Shown piece after piece: positions 23,163 to 34,718 of a stretch of 64,000 nucleotides of DNA (positions are counted from its first letter, which is position 1; each line of letters opens with the position of its first letter). This DNA comes from Siniperca chuatsi (lineage: Eukaryota; Chordata; Actinopteri; Centrarchiformes; Sinipercidae). The translations under genes and the position numbers were made by a program. The stretch spans positions 2,516,284 through 2,580,283 of the forward strand of contig NC_058061.1 of NCBI RefSeq assembly GCF_020085105.1. The letters are read 5' to 3'. The notes below the pieces were generated by a model. The model saw only the letters and a program-made list of their open reading frames with translations, was not told where the DNA came from and made no database searches.

Positions 23163-23752
23163 TAGAGTTAAATAAAAAGCTAGACTAAGAATAACATTGC
23201 ACTCACCATCATAATTGCTGAGATCTGGTAACACAGTGACATTACTACAACAAAATCTGACGCTGCACAATCAGTTCGATTATTTTAACCACTTTACTTG
23301 GAATTAACAACTAAACTGTTTGCAGTTACCCTTTATTTCACAGCAAAACTGAATGTGCCCAACTACGATGAGTGTGGTAGGTCACACTAAAACAGGAAGT
23401 TGGTCAGTTAACTGTGATGGATGTTTACAGTTTCAGTGATAATTTTACTGTTCGCCTTCATTTTCTCTTCCAAATGAGTTTTGATCAATGCTTGTTTAGT
23501 TTTTAATGTATACTTTACAAGTGATCATATGTAGCTAATCAGCTGCTAACTGTAGCAAACTGCATCAGAGTGTAAATGATGTTCTTATGAATTCAAATCT
23601 GTATTTTGGTTACTGAATTAAAGCAATTTCCCAGCTTCTTAAAATGATCTTCAAGTTTACCTGGGATCAGTTTATCTTGCCGAGCATCATAGAGCGCCCC
23701 CTAAGGTGAAAGGTCTACCCAGAGCAGCCAACACCAAGATGTCTGAAGACAT
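18713..23752 (-). CDS. SNTX beta-like subunit gene B (frameshift in exon 1)
   Basis: Complete beta-like stonustoxin-family gene on the minus strand. Coding exons are 23752-23661 (ATG at 23752-23750), 21591-20113 (acceptor TTCTAG, donor GTAAGT) and 19248-18713 (acceptor CCATCAG, stop at 18715-18713). The large exon is open throughout and encodes the MACPF core (VEVGGSAKYLNDTKKY, YGANAFFVFD), the helical FAT-like part and the thioredoxin-like part. The last exon encodes PRY-SPRY with HYWEVEW and LGVYLDWPAGTL. The expected product is about 700 residues. Anomaly: the first coding exon has five Cs at 23697-23701 where copy A has four, making it 92 nt and leading to an early TGA. As written the gene cannot give the full protein from this ATG. 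It is either a pseudogene or a homopolymer error in the assembly; the intact 1.48 kb exon and the clean splice sites favour the latter or a very recent lesion. Confidence 0.88.
21780..22372. mobile_element. TIR element in beta-B intron
   Basis: A 593-bp element with terminal inverted repeats AGGCCTTTATACACTGGGGGC on the left and, on the opposite strand at the right, AGGCCTTTACACAGGGGGGC. It has no coding capacity. It is probably a non-autonomous DNA transposon; the flanks do not show a convincing target duplication. Copy A has a truncated version at 1109-1583. Confidence 0.65.
23104..23155. repeat. (AAT)n microsatellite, expanded allele
   Basis: Pure trinucleotide run in the beta-B intron, expanded relative to 2121-2149. 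Confidence 0.85.
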
Positions 23753-23913
23753 GACTCCAACCTGTTGGGACAAATCAACAACATGGGTCAAAGAGAAAGT
23801 GGAGACAAGTATCAGAAACGTTTCCTGGTTATAAAGACAGTAATGTCACAGTTTTACATAGACCAGGGTTCAGTAAAAGTCCAAGTATCTCTGTCCACCT
23901 AGTTTGTCCTCAC

Positions 23914-24215
23914 CTGTTGTGCAGATCAGCTGAATTATGTACGAGTCTTTTTGACTTCTAACTGGAGCGTCCAGTCTGATGGTCTGTGATGTTGCGTGGT
24001 TGCTTATATCCTGTCAGATAACCTACTGACCCCTCCCCCTGACATCCCTCCTGCACACCTGGAACCTGTTGACTTTGACAGATCACGCTTGCGTGCAAAT
24101 TCAACAGCAGCTGAAAGTTTCTCTCAAAGCTGTTTACCATTTTGGTAATTTTTCATTGCCTGATAGAGTTATGTGTTTTTTCAACAATTTACCATGCAAA
24201 GATTTTGCATGTCTG
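23914..24215 (-). promoter_or_regulatory. Promoter and leader exon of beta-B
   Basis: Same architecture as beta-A: TATAAG at 24008-24003, leader exon ending at 23914 with donor GTGAGG, and an inverted octamer-like element at 24194-24210. It is nearly identical to copy A, so the promoter is intact even though the first coding exon is frameshifted. Confidence 0.75.
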
Positions 24216-24642
24216 GCCAATAATGAGCTTAACCATATTCATACCCCCTCGGTTATTTAAACCTAACAGGCAATTATTGAATACATTTTAATAAAATATA
24301 ACCTCCATTACTTATGTATTATTCAATAACCTATGAATAAAACCTTTGTCTTTATGGTGTAATGCTGAACATACAGAACATTTTCGCTTCTGTTTAATTC
24401 TGTGAATTTGACTGGTACACTGTGCGGCCCTTGTTTATTCATCACAAAATACACATGGGCTGTAGCTGCACTGTGCGCACATGGATGTGTCTTTGCTTTA
24501 ATTCACAGCTGTATCCTCAGACAATAACTTAATCATTTCAATCAATCAATCAATCAATCAGTCAATCATTCAAGTAAAGTGCTTTGCAGAAAATCAAGAA
24601 AATGAGTTACATTAACATCTTAATTGTTTAATGTCTTTTTAA

Positions 24643-25026
24643 AGGTCTAGTCTGTAACATTTAGGAGGATCTATTGGCAGAAATGAAATATAATATTTAT
24701 TTAAGTATGTTTTCATTAGTGTATAATCGCCTGAAAATAAGAATTGTTGTGTTTTCATTTCCTTAGAATAAGCCATTTTTATCTACAGAGGGAGCGGGTC
24801 CCCTTCCACGGAGGCCGCCATATTGCACCAGCAGGTTTCTACAGTAGCCCAGAACGGATAAACCAAACACTGGCTTTAGATTGGACCTTTTGCATTTTTC
24901 ACAAGTTTCGTGGCTACCATAGTTTCTCCTACACGCTTGGAAGGAGAGGGTGAGGCGAGCGGTATACAAATGGTTGTAAACTGCAATTTCACCGCTAGAT
25001 GCCTCTAAATCCTACATACTGGACCT
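24643..25026. mobile_element. TTAA MITE between the divergent promoters
   Basis: A 384-bp element with terminal inverted repeats AGGTCTAGTCTGTAACATTTAG ... CTAAATCCTACATACTGGACCT and TTAA on both sides (24639-24642 and 25027-25030). I recognise it as a very common percomorph MITE. It is non-coding. Copy A retains only its first 30 or so bases. Confidence 0.8.
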
Positions 25027-25554
25027 TTAATAGTAACTCCAAGTGAAAAGAAGTCAGTCTATGATGTCTATATACAGTTTCATTAAATCAAGACTAAGTT
25101 TGAGACAGGGAGGAAGCGGCTTAAACACACATGAGCCACAGAGAAGAAACACATTGAGCACACGAACCAAAGGGTTTACGTATCACAAACTTCAGATTTG
25201 TCAGTCTTATCTGTCAACTTAATAATTAACAGGTGTCATAGCAAGGTGTCCTTGCTTGGTAAGAAGACTTTGGAAGAAGACATAAAATTAATTGATTTTA
25301 CTAAGGTGTGACAAAACAAATGCTAGATTGTTTTTAAATTTGATAACTCTGAGGCGTGTGTGTGCGTGTATGTGTGTGTGTTTCAGGGGGAGTTAGCGTG
25401 GGAAAGCATACTTTTGTTTTATAATGGTGTGACACTGATGATCTTCAGACTAATTCTCAAGTATATCTGTATCTGTTCATTTTTCACTCAATCATGAACA
25501 TCCTTAAATTACTGAATGTTGCCTAAGTTATACAACTGGAACAATATGTATGCA
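25027..25554. other. Intergenic, no gene seen
   Basis: Part of the beta-B/alpha-B intergenic region. It holds a short GT-rich stretch near 25357-25382 and no exon-like sequence. Confidence 0.5.
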
Positions 25555-25895
25555 TAGTAAAGACATTGAATTAGATGTTTTTGTTTGCCAATAAGAAGTA
25601 ATTTGTTCTGTATCATTGATTTGCTATCAGGTATGCCTGTTACTTGCCTGTAAAAAAGCTGCATCCCAATTCAGCAGCCTGCAGTGGATTTGAATTTTTC
25701 CGTCAACTTTTAGTGATGGATTTACCATTGACTGGTTATGACCGGTGTTCAAATATCTCATAAAAACAACAGTCACAGGATATTTCCTGTCTTTACAATT
25801 TGACAAGGATCGCCTAAATTCACTCTTTACCAGTAGACTAGCACACAGTAGGGCCGGGAAATATGAGTTGTTTGTTGCTCACCTTTAAACCCGCA
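25555..25895 (-). repeat. Segment inverted relative to copy A
   Basis: Reverse complement of 4127-4416 with about 50 additional bases in the middle. It lies between the divergent promoters and contains no gene. Confidence 0.8.
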
Positions 25896-26456
25896 AGAGT
25901 GCAGGATGCGCTAACAGGTTGTCTGGGTACTGAGCAAAAATCAGGGAATTTATGATAAATTACCAAAATATGTAGCTGTAGGCTACATTTAGCTGATGAG
26001 TTTTAAAAAGTTTTACTTTACTTATTATTTTTACTGTAAATAATCAAATCTGCACTTGTTGTATCATGGCATCTTGTATCATGACAGTAAAAGAAATAAT
26101 AAATGAATGAAGACAAAGTTTTTACATAAAATACAAAGCAATAATTAATATGAACACTAACAATGACTAGTCTAACATTCAACCAAACTGCAGCAGTGAG
26201 TCTCACCAAACCCTGCAGACAGCCAGTAATAGTATCCACAGACTCATGCACTGAGTCTCTCTGACTCTGACACATGGACAAATCAAGCAAGCCCCGAAAC
26301 CCCCAAGTGGTCTCCTTAGTATTCTTTGGCCTACGGGCAGCAGTTCGGCATATACAGGAAGTGTTGAGGGCAGGGCATGTACAGGAGCTGATTCTAGTTG
26401 AGCATACAGTAATACTGTACAATTTCAGCAGTGAGTAGTGGCAGCTAACTTGGTAA
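25896..26456. other. Copy-B-specific intergenic block
   Basis: No counterpart in copy A. A minus-strand reading frame (26018-26422) has no recognisable domain and a composition like non-coding DNA, so I do not call a gene. Confidence 0.5.
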
Positions 26457-26576
26457 CAGGAATTTTACTCTCTTATACTTGAAATCCAGCAATATCTTAT
26501 ACACCTGCTTCTGACTACAACTTGATGCAAAATGAAAAAGGTAATTATTAAAATGTATGAATATGACTGAACTCAT

Positions 26577-26910
26577 TACTGGCGAGAGCAGACATGCAAA
26601 AGCTTTGCATGCACAATTCAGCAATGTCTCTCACACTTAACTCTGTCAGGCGATGCAAAATTAGCAATATGAAAAAAAGCTGTGAGAGAGATGCACTCCT
26701 TGAAACTTGCACGCACACATGATCCGTGAGACAGAGTCGAGCAGAAATATTGCAGGTGTGCAGGAGGCGTGTCGGGGGAGGAGTCACAAGGATGGATTAT
26801 CTGACAGGATATAAATTATCTCGCAACATCGCACAAATTCAGACTTGAAGCTCAAGTTGGAAGTCAAGAGGACTCGCACACAACTCAGCTGATCGACACA
26901 ACTTCACCAG
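26577..26910 (+). promoter_or_regulatory. Promoter and leader exon of alpha-B
   Basis: TATAAA at 26810-26815, leader exon ending at 26910 (CACCAG, donor GTGAGA), and an inverted octamer-like motif at 26594-26610. It differs from alpha-A by only a few bases. Confidence 0.8.
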
Positions 26911-27075
26911 GTGAGAGATAGACACTGCAGTTTTTACTGAACTCCAGTCTAAGTATTACACAGCTAAAACTTAGATTATGCTCTTTAAATTTTAGGCACT
27001 TTGTTGTCACTTTGATCAACTTGCAGCACACGGTTCGATCAAATTTTAAAAGCTGTGTGGTTTCAGGTTGCAGAC

Positions 27076-30000
27076 ATGTCTTCAGATATCATGGTAATGG
27101 CTGGTCTGGGTCGACCTTTCACCCTAGGAATGATGTATGACGCTCGCCGAGAGAAACTGATCCCAGGTAAAATTTGAAGTAGACTACTTCAGAATGAAAT
27201 AAATCAAGCATTATATTAGATCAGGCGGAGCACTGAAATTGCACTTGCATTAGCTGATTACCATCAGCTGCTTCTTTCATGCTTCACAGTGGCTTATTAG
27301 CTGCTTGGCAACCAGCTGACTAGTAACATCCATTCATATTCATACAGGAGTACATGCTAAATCTTTGTCAAGTGTTTGACTGAATTACTAATGAAGGTAC
27401 ATCCACTTGTGTTGCTTTATTAACAGGATTAATATGTGCACACATCCTGTTCACTCTTCACACTTTTTTGGCACCCACTTTTAGCACCATCAGCTACGTA
27501 AATAATACATCAATCCATGCAGCTGGTTTAGGAGTTCAAGTATCTGATGTGTACGTTTTGAAAAATTTCCAGAAAAGTGAAACTTTGTGTGAAATCTTTA
27601 AAGCCCCACCACTTTTTAATATTTAAAATTGAAAGTTTAAACTCTAACACATCACCACACATTGAGCATTTCTTGATCAATTTCTTAAAATCCTTTATAC
27701 TTTCTGTTGTATGTTTTTTACTCTTCTGACTATATAGTCAGTACCCTGAATAATGTTCCAAACAAAATGTATTATTATTATTTTTATTATTATTATAATG
27801 GTTGTGCAAAGTGTTTTCTTCAGTGAGGGATTAAATAATTTTTTCCATTTTTGGTGAAATGAGGCACAGTAAGACAATGTGATTTAATTAGGTATCAAGA
27901 CTGAGGGGAGTTTAAAAAATGTTTTGCTGCAGCCACAATGTGTGATGTCAGCATCCATCATATCAAAAATCTTGTCAGTCTCACAGATTAGCTGTATCTG
28001 ATACTTTTGAAACAGATTAAGGATATGTTCAGGCCAAAATTAGCACTGCGTGAAAAAAACAGCACTCTCATTCATTCTAATGCGACCACTGCAATGGTAC
28101 AGCTGGTGCTGATGCGCAGGGTCCAGCGCAGTTATCCAGAAAAAACTCAAAAACTTGCCCCAACACAATATGTCGGCAATGAATTACGTAGGCCAGTCAA
28201 ATACATGCAAGTGCACACTTCTGATGAATTCTACTGCTTACCTTGCAAACATCAACATTGAGAATAAATTTTTGCTGTGATAACTTTCCAAAGTTGCAAA
28301 ATCCTGTCTAATAGTTTCCTAAACCACTGTGATTTATTTTGCTGTCACAGATCTATCACTAAAACAGGCATTACAGGATTGTATTTCACCTGGTACCTGG
28401 AAAAACATGGCCCCACCAATGCAGGCCTTGTGGGGTTTTTTTACGCAGTGCTGTTTTTGGTCTGAACACCCAGTAACAACCTTTCCTGCTTTACCAGATG
28501 CCTTTTTTCTTTTCTGTAGGTTTCTCATTGTTTGGTGATGAAACTCTAAAACAGTATGCATCAAGTAACACTCAACGCAGCAGTGAATTCCAGATTGCTG
28601 CCTCTGATTCCATTGAATCCAAGTCTTCTATGATGGATATTGAAGCTTCACTGGGAGTCAGTTTCCTGGGTGGACTGGTTGAAGTTGGGGGATCTGCCAA
28701 GTATCTAAATGATACGAAGAAATACCAGAATCAGAGCAGAGTTACACTCAAGTACAAAGCTACCACCACTTATAAACAATTCACAGCTCCTCCTGGAACC
28801 GTGAATGTGCAACAAACAGCCATTACTGACAAAGGATTGGCAACACATGTAGTCACAGGCATCCTTTATGGGGCAAATGCTTTCTTTGTATTTGACAGTG
28901 ACAAGTTAGAGGAGAGCAACCTTCAGGACATCAAGGGCAAAATGGAAGCCGTGATAAGGAAGATTCCTACTATTAGTATTGAGGGGTCAGGTTCTGTCAA
29001 ACTGACTGATGAAGAAAAATCTCTGACGAGAAATCTCTCCTGCAAGTTTCATGGAGACTTCCTTCTTGACAGCCTCCCTACAACCTTTGAAGATGCAGTG
29101 AAGACCTACCAGAAACTTCCAGAACTTCTTGGAGAAGAGGGAGTGGATGCGGTTCCAATGAAGGTCTGGCTGGTTCCCTTGAATAAATTTTTTTCTAAAG
29201 CTGAGCAGCTGGTCCGTGAGATCACTGTTGGTAGAGTGAGAAAGATTCACAGTACCCTAAAAGACTTATGTCAACTGAAGAGGAGATGCAATGATGTCAT
29301 GAATGACAAAACTGTGAAACAATTTCCATTGATTTATGATAGGGTTAGCAATTTACAACAGATATTACAGGATTACACTCATACTGTGAAACAGAAAATT
29401 GCGGAGAAACTTCCACTGATTCGGGGAGGTACAGAAGATGAAAGATCATTAGAGAAGATAACTGCAGACAGGGCCAAGTCACCATTCAGCAATGAAAATG
29501 TGAACATGTGGCTGGATACCATAGAGAGAGAAATCAGTGCCTTAAAGGCCTGTGTGGGCATGATTGAGGAAACACAGACAAAATGTGTCTCAAATCAAAC
29601 AGAGTTGGATAGAGAGATTCTTAATGCAAATGTAACACATGGTGTGTGCTTTGTTTTCACCTCCCTGGGACGCAGCGATCCCTACCTTAGAGTGTTGTCC
29701 GACTCTTTGGAATCACCGAATTCAGAAAGCACCGAGTATATCGCAGCATCTACTGACAACTTGTGGTGTTTCTCCCTGGGTGGTAATCAAAATGAAACAA
29801 AAGCCCAAACTTTTAGTGAGCTCGCCAACAACATGAAGGACAGCAGGAATGTCCGTTTCTTTGTAGCAGCATTGGCAAATGAGAAATACCAAGGAGCAAG
29901 CATCTACTATTACAACGAGGGCAGCCTGGTCACTGATGACTTTACATTTCCTCGCATGCCCTCTGTGGAGAGTTTAAAAGACAGAAGAGATTTACTCTGG

Positions 30001-31311
30001 TGTAAGTAATTTTTCTGCATTTGTTCACATTAAAGCAAAATGAATAATACTTAAAGTACTTTCCTCCTCTTTAAGCGTTTGTTGGAAACATGCAAACCAC
30101 AAAAGATGTCATGGTGACACCTGCCCTGTGTCTCTTTCGTCTTTCCCCTAGTTCCTATTCTTTGTAGACCCTATTATTCCCCATCTCTCCAGCAGATGCC
30201 CTCAGACTTTCCCACCCTGTGCAACATGCCTGCACACCTGTCCCCTATTCCTCAGAGTACATAGACTGGCCACTTTCCCACTCGTATTTGCCAGATTGTC
30301 AGTGTTGTCTTACTCCATTGCTTTCCAGGCTTTCCAGCCTGTAGCCTGTTCCTCCTTTCCTGTTCCCTGTCCTTGCTCCTGAAAATCTGCTTGTGATATG
30401 TTGCCCATGTTTAGACCTGCTGTTTGCCTCACCTGCCTCCCTGCCTTGCTCTTTAAGATTGCCTTGCCTGTTTGGACTGCCTTCTAGTTGCCATGTTGTC
30501 GAGGCGTCACCATGACACATGACAAAGTGTTTTAATCATTTTTGTCTTGTAAATGTTGTCAAGTACAGTCAACTTCCCTTATCAGATTTGTAAACATAGG
30601 TACAACAGATCAATTTATTAAAGTCTTGGGGAAAAGTGATTAGATTTTGTTTATAATAAATAATAGGAGGCTAAGTATGAATATAACAATCATTATATGA
30701 AGACATGCTATCACAAAATGTAGTTTGAATGGTGATGAGGATGACTGGTAACAGATCCTGTCTTGGTCTTTCCATCAGATGCCTGCGACCTCACCTTTGA
30801 CCCAAACACAGTAAACTCCATGCTCACTCTTTCTGGTAACAACAAAAAGGTGGAGTCAGGAAAACAGCAGCGATATTGTGATCACCCAGAGAGGTTCAAC
30901 TCCCTTCGCCAGGTGTTGTGCAAAGAGAGGCTGACTGGGCGCCATTACTGGGAGGTGGAGTGGATCGGATACGTTCTAGCAGGTGTCTCATATATATCAA
31001 TTGGAAGGAAAGGGAAAGTCCCTGGGTGTGTCATTGGACAGAGTTGGAGCTCCTGGGCTTTAGACCATGTTCCCAGAAGTGGATACCGTGTCAGGCATAA
31101 TGAAACAAAAACCGATGTCACTGTGTCCTCTCCTGGCTTTAAACGACTAGGAGTGTATCTCGACTGGCGTGCTGGCACTCTGTCCTACTACATGGTCACC
31201 TCTAAAGAACTACATCACATTTACACCTTCAAAACCAAATTCTATGAGCCTGTTTTTCCAGCCTTTTGTCTTGGGTCTGACTTTGACCACGGACAGGTCA
31301 GATTACTTTGA
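27076..31311 (+). CDS. SNTX alpha-like subunit gene B
   Basis: Second alpha-like stonustoxin-family gene. Coding exons are 27076-27166, 28520-30001 and 30779-31311, giving 701 residues. Splice sites and domain order are the same as in alpha-A, with no signal peptide. It differs from alpha-A by one substitution in exon 1 (residue 20, Leu to Met) and ten amino-acid changes in the large exon, all in the MACPF and early FAT-like part. The PRY-SPRY exon has no substitutions and reads in the family-typical frame throughout (SSPGFKRLGVYLDW). Oddity: three one-base losses in homopolymers (29774-29776, 29778-29780, 29799-29802) change residues 449-458 in the thioredoxin-like region relative to alpha-A; they sum to one codon, so the frame is kept. 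Intron 1 is shorter than in A and carries neither of A's two insertions. Confidence 0.92.
30107..30517. mobile_element. TIR element in alpha-B intron 2
   Basis: Counterpart of 8964-9376 with the same 15-bp inverted ends. It was inherited through the duplication. Confidence 0.7.
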
Positions 31312-32293
31312 AACACAGTCACTGATACTAGAAAGCTCTCAGAGAGCATACTTCCGCCAAGGCTACACAACTGCTTTTCTTTCCATTCAAGGAAGTGCAG
31401 TAGTTTAGAAAAAGCTAAAATTTAAAAACACAAAAACCCTATTTGGCAATCCATACTATAAATCATTAAAAACGTATTCTTTGATCTGCACCAGGATCCA
31501 GATCAGCATAAAAAATGTATTCCTCGGCCCATGACCCAGCAGTACACGAAATTTAACTAAAATCTGTTGAAGGTATTTGAGAAGTCATGTCTATCAAACG
31601 CACCAAAAACTTCACCTCCTTGGTGGTGGTAAAGACACTCGGGAATACTTAATTACATAATGTAGTCGATTGCCAAAATTAGTAAAGGAAATTTATTTTG
31701 TATTACTAATTATTCCGACAAGACTATATTTTGCAATTTATGCTTTAATTAAGTCAAAAGCAAGTCCAAATAGTACTTAACAGTGCCATTTTTAGTGTCT
31801 ATGTTTTAAAATGATTATTATTATTGAAAGCACAGTCTCAACATGTAAATCAAAGGGCCATCCCACCATCAAAATGAAAAGAACAGGATTCAGCAGTCAA
31901 ATTTAGAAATTAACTCAGAATATTTATTTATAGGTCAAACTTTCAATATGGGTAAGTGAATATACCAGTGACTTCTATGGTCAAATAAAGATTGGGCTTT
32001 TAACAGCACGCTGTATTTTCTAGGTAGTGTTCAAAATGTCAACAAAACTTGCTTAAACATTTTGACATTTCTTCTCATCAAAGTACAGCATGATTATACT
32101 TAGAACAACAATCCTGCACATTGACACTGTTATTGATCCATATTGATATTACTTACTACTTTGCTGATGTTGATTATGTGCACAGTTTGCTTCTCAACCA
32201 GGTTCGTGCTTAAACAAACTTTGTCAAAACAACAAAAACAAAGTGTCCAATGACATGGCAGCGTATATATATATATATATATATATCTATATA

Positions 32294-32328
<35 letters not shown>

Positions 32329-32975
32329 CTCTTTTTGTAATACTGAAAAATATTATTTAGTGTTTGCTTTTTTGCATCTATACTCAAGTAACTGGAAAAA
32401 TTAATTTTCTTTTTCTTTTTAAAGTATGTATTACATTTTGGATCAGCATAAATTTAAATATTAATGACAAGAAACATACTTTATTTAATCTAATATACCT
32501 TCCGTTGCTTTATATTTATTTTTACACCACATACTGTATGTGTTAAGTCTGCTGTAGACACCTTTTTGCTATATTTCATGGACCTTAGCAAAGCTGATTG
32601 TTTAATATATCATGGTAATTATGGTGTGAGATGTTGTCCCTTGTTCGATTTATCAATTGTTCTTCTTTGTATTTTGTAACTATCATGGGGTTCCATTTAT
32701 CAGGGGAAAGTAACATAAAAAGTACTTATATGCTTTCAGAAGCACAAAGATGTTTCTTTCTTTCTTCTTAAACAAGTATCATGTACCACTCAGGAAACCT
32801 CTGCTGGTCCATATTTTTCTGAGAAGAGCTGGGAAAAGTCAGATTTCTTTAATCAATATTTTGACATCATGACACTGTCTGGCTCTGGTTCAGCATCTAC
32901 TGTAACACCTGTTGGATAGGTTTGTTCTCCCTTTGAGTCAAGAATTTAATAAAGTGGAGACCTGAGTTGAACATT
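31312..32975 (+). terminator. Alpha-B 3' UTR and polyadenylation signal
   Basis: AATAAA at 32948-32953, about 1.64 kb past the stop, in the same context as alpha-A. There is no other gene in the interval. A (TA)n run at 32263-32328 is longer than in copy A. Confidence 0.65.
32263..32328. repeat. (TA)n microsatellite
   Basis: Expanded counterpart of 11120-11178. Confidence 0.85.
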
Positions 32976-33317
32976 TTGTGGTGCGTATTTACTTCCTCTT
33001 TGCTTGATTTAGTACCATCAGCCACAACAGCCTGACTTCTCCCTGTAAGTAAGCATGGAACCAATCACATGGACTGATTTGCTACCAGGCCACACAAAGA
33101 CAACATAATTCGGCAAAAAAGCAGAAGAATAATCGTATAACTTCATAAGTTAATGATACTGTCATCCCATCCCCCCAAAAAATAGCCAGAAACATGGGGT
33201 GTTAGGTTGCTCTTTAAACTTTAAATGTAAACCCATATCACTATTAACAAACCAATAATCTAACTTGTATGCAGCACCTACTGTATGTAAACAGATTTAT
33301 TAGAACCATTACTTTAC

Positions 33318-34443
33318 TCTACCTCCAGGAATGGCGCCCAGTTAACCTCTCTCTACACAACACCTGAGGACTTGTGTCAAACCTGGGTGATCAGGATTTG
33401 GTTAAAACGTAATCTGAGTAGTACCACTGGTCTTCATTGGTACATCCTAACTTAAGTGAATCCAAGCAGATAGCCATCACATCAAGGTAGATGTCAGCAC
33501 TCTCCAGGGAGATGAAAATAGGGCACATAACATCCTCTACACCTGGAACAAGAACCTTTCTGTCCAGCTCTGACTGATTTGGGATGATCTTTGTTCCCTC
33601 CATCATTTCTACACAGGACCTGATGACGTTCTCTCTCTATGATCCAGCCACTTTCTCTTAATTTCTCATGACTGAACGGTGTCTCTGTCGTCAAAGACTT
33701 TTTCTACTGAGCTCTCATCTTCTTTACCTTCACGGATGAGTGAAAATTTCTTTGCCATGGTCTGTTGGAGTTTAGTTGCATAATGATACCATTTTTGGAA
33801 ACTGCTTAACTCTACTTGAATCTGTGGAAAATTCTCTACCACTGTCAACCAGAGATTTGTTGCATCTCATTTCTATTTGCCTTGGAAGTTTATTGTAGGT
33901 TTTCACTGCAGGGTTGCTTTTACGAATAAAGTCTCGAAGAATTTGCAGGAGAATTTCTCAGTCAGGGCTTTTTCTTCATTAGCTAGCTTAATGTCAACTT
34001 TCCCCTCAAGATTAAATTAGGGGATCTTCTTTATCACAGCTTCCATGCTGCCCTGGATGTCCTTAATGCTGCTGGCTTCTAACTTCTCACTGTCAAACAC
34101 AAAGAAAGCATTTGCCCCATAAAGGATGCCTGTGATTACATGTGTTGCCAAGCCCTTCTCAATGACATCTATCTGTTGGGTGTTCATGGTTTCAAGGTCA
34201 GTCACTGAGAACTGTTTAAAGTTGGTGGTAGCTTCTCTGCTCTGATTCTTGAATTTCTTCATATCATTCAGATAGATCCTCCAACTTCAATCAGTCCACT
34301 CAGGAAACTGGCCTTCAGAGAATCATCAACATCCAGCAGAGAGGTCTTGGAGTCAATGGAGTCAGATGCAGATATTTCAAATGCACTGCTGTGCTGAGAG
34401 CTTTCAAATGTTTTCTCTTATAGAGTTTTATCATCCCACAAAC
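33318..34443 (-). pseudogene. Decayed SNTX beta-like pseudogene
   Basis: Minus strand. The large-exon acceptor region is still recognisable (CTATAG above 34443), and the sequence reads like the beta large exon (YGANAFFVFD, KGLATHVITG), but with a TAA at 34420-34418, a 7-bp deletion near 34276, several further frameshifts and loss of much of the FAT-like part. At 33318-33395 a short piece of the PRY-SPRY domain (DHP..., QVLC, LTGRH) follows almost directly after the thioredoxin-like fragment, with the intron gone. Homology continues upstream into intron sequence to about 34495. No first exon or promoter is seen. It lies tail-to-tail with alpha-B, the same arrangement as alpha-A and beta-B. Confidence 0.88.
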
Positions 34444-34615
34444 CTATAGAAATTGGAAAACATCAGTCATCTGTTAAAGCAGGGAAATAATTTTGTTAAT
34501 ATAAAGTCACACAAAGCTAATCATAATCATTTAGATTTCTGTATGTTGCAGCTTCTTATCCTGCCTGGTGCTAGGGCGCCCACCACAAAAAACTCCATTA
34601 CTTTTGAAAATGATA

Positions 34616-34629
34616 TTAATAATAATAAC

Positions 34630-34689
<60 letters not shown>

Positions 34690-34718
34690 TATTATTATTA
34701 TTATTATTATTATTATAA
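34616..34718. repeat. (AAT)n followed by (ATT)n
   Basis: About 72 bp of AAT run straight into about 28 bp of ATT, so the two halves are complementary and could fold into a hairpin with a stem of roughly 28 bp. Long asparagine or tyrosine reading frames here are artefacts. Confidence 0.9.

Larger units (their letters stand above)
20670..33012. repeat. Tandem segmental duplication, copy B
   Basis: Second copy of the unit at 1-11861, in the same orientation. It contains beta-B from inside the large exon onward and the whole alpha-B gene. Relative to A it has its own TTAA MITE (24643-25026), a longer beta intron, an extra block of about 250 bp at 27297-27545, an extra block at about 22375-22586, and the inverted segment 25555-25895. 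It lacks the three insertions at 3602-4126, 5787-6293 and 6611-7179. Confidence 0.95.

Noticed and set aside
26018-26422. Minus-strand ORF of 134 codons
   Set aside because: No domain or splice context, absent from copy A, composition non-coding.
20670-33012. Calling the A/B duplication two haplotypes joined in error
   Set aside because: Not fully excluded, but different insertions, a unique 8.8 kb spacer and the third beta-like relic make a true tandem duplication more likely; read depth would decide.
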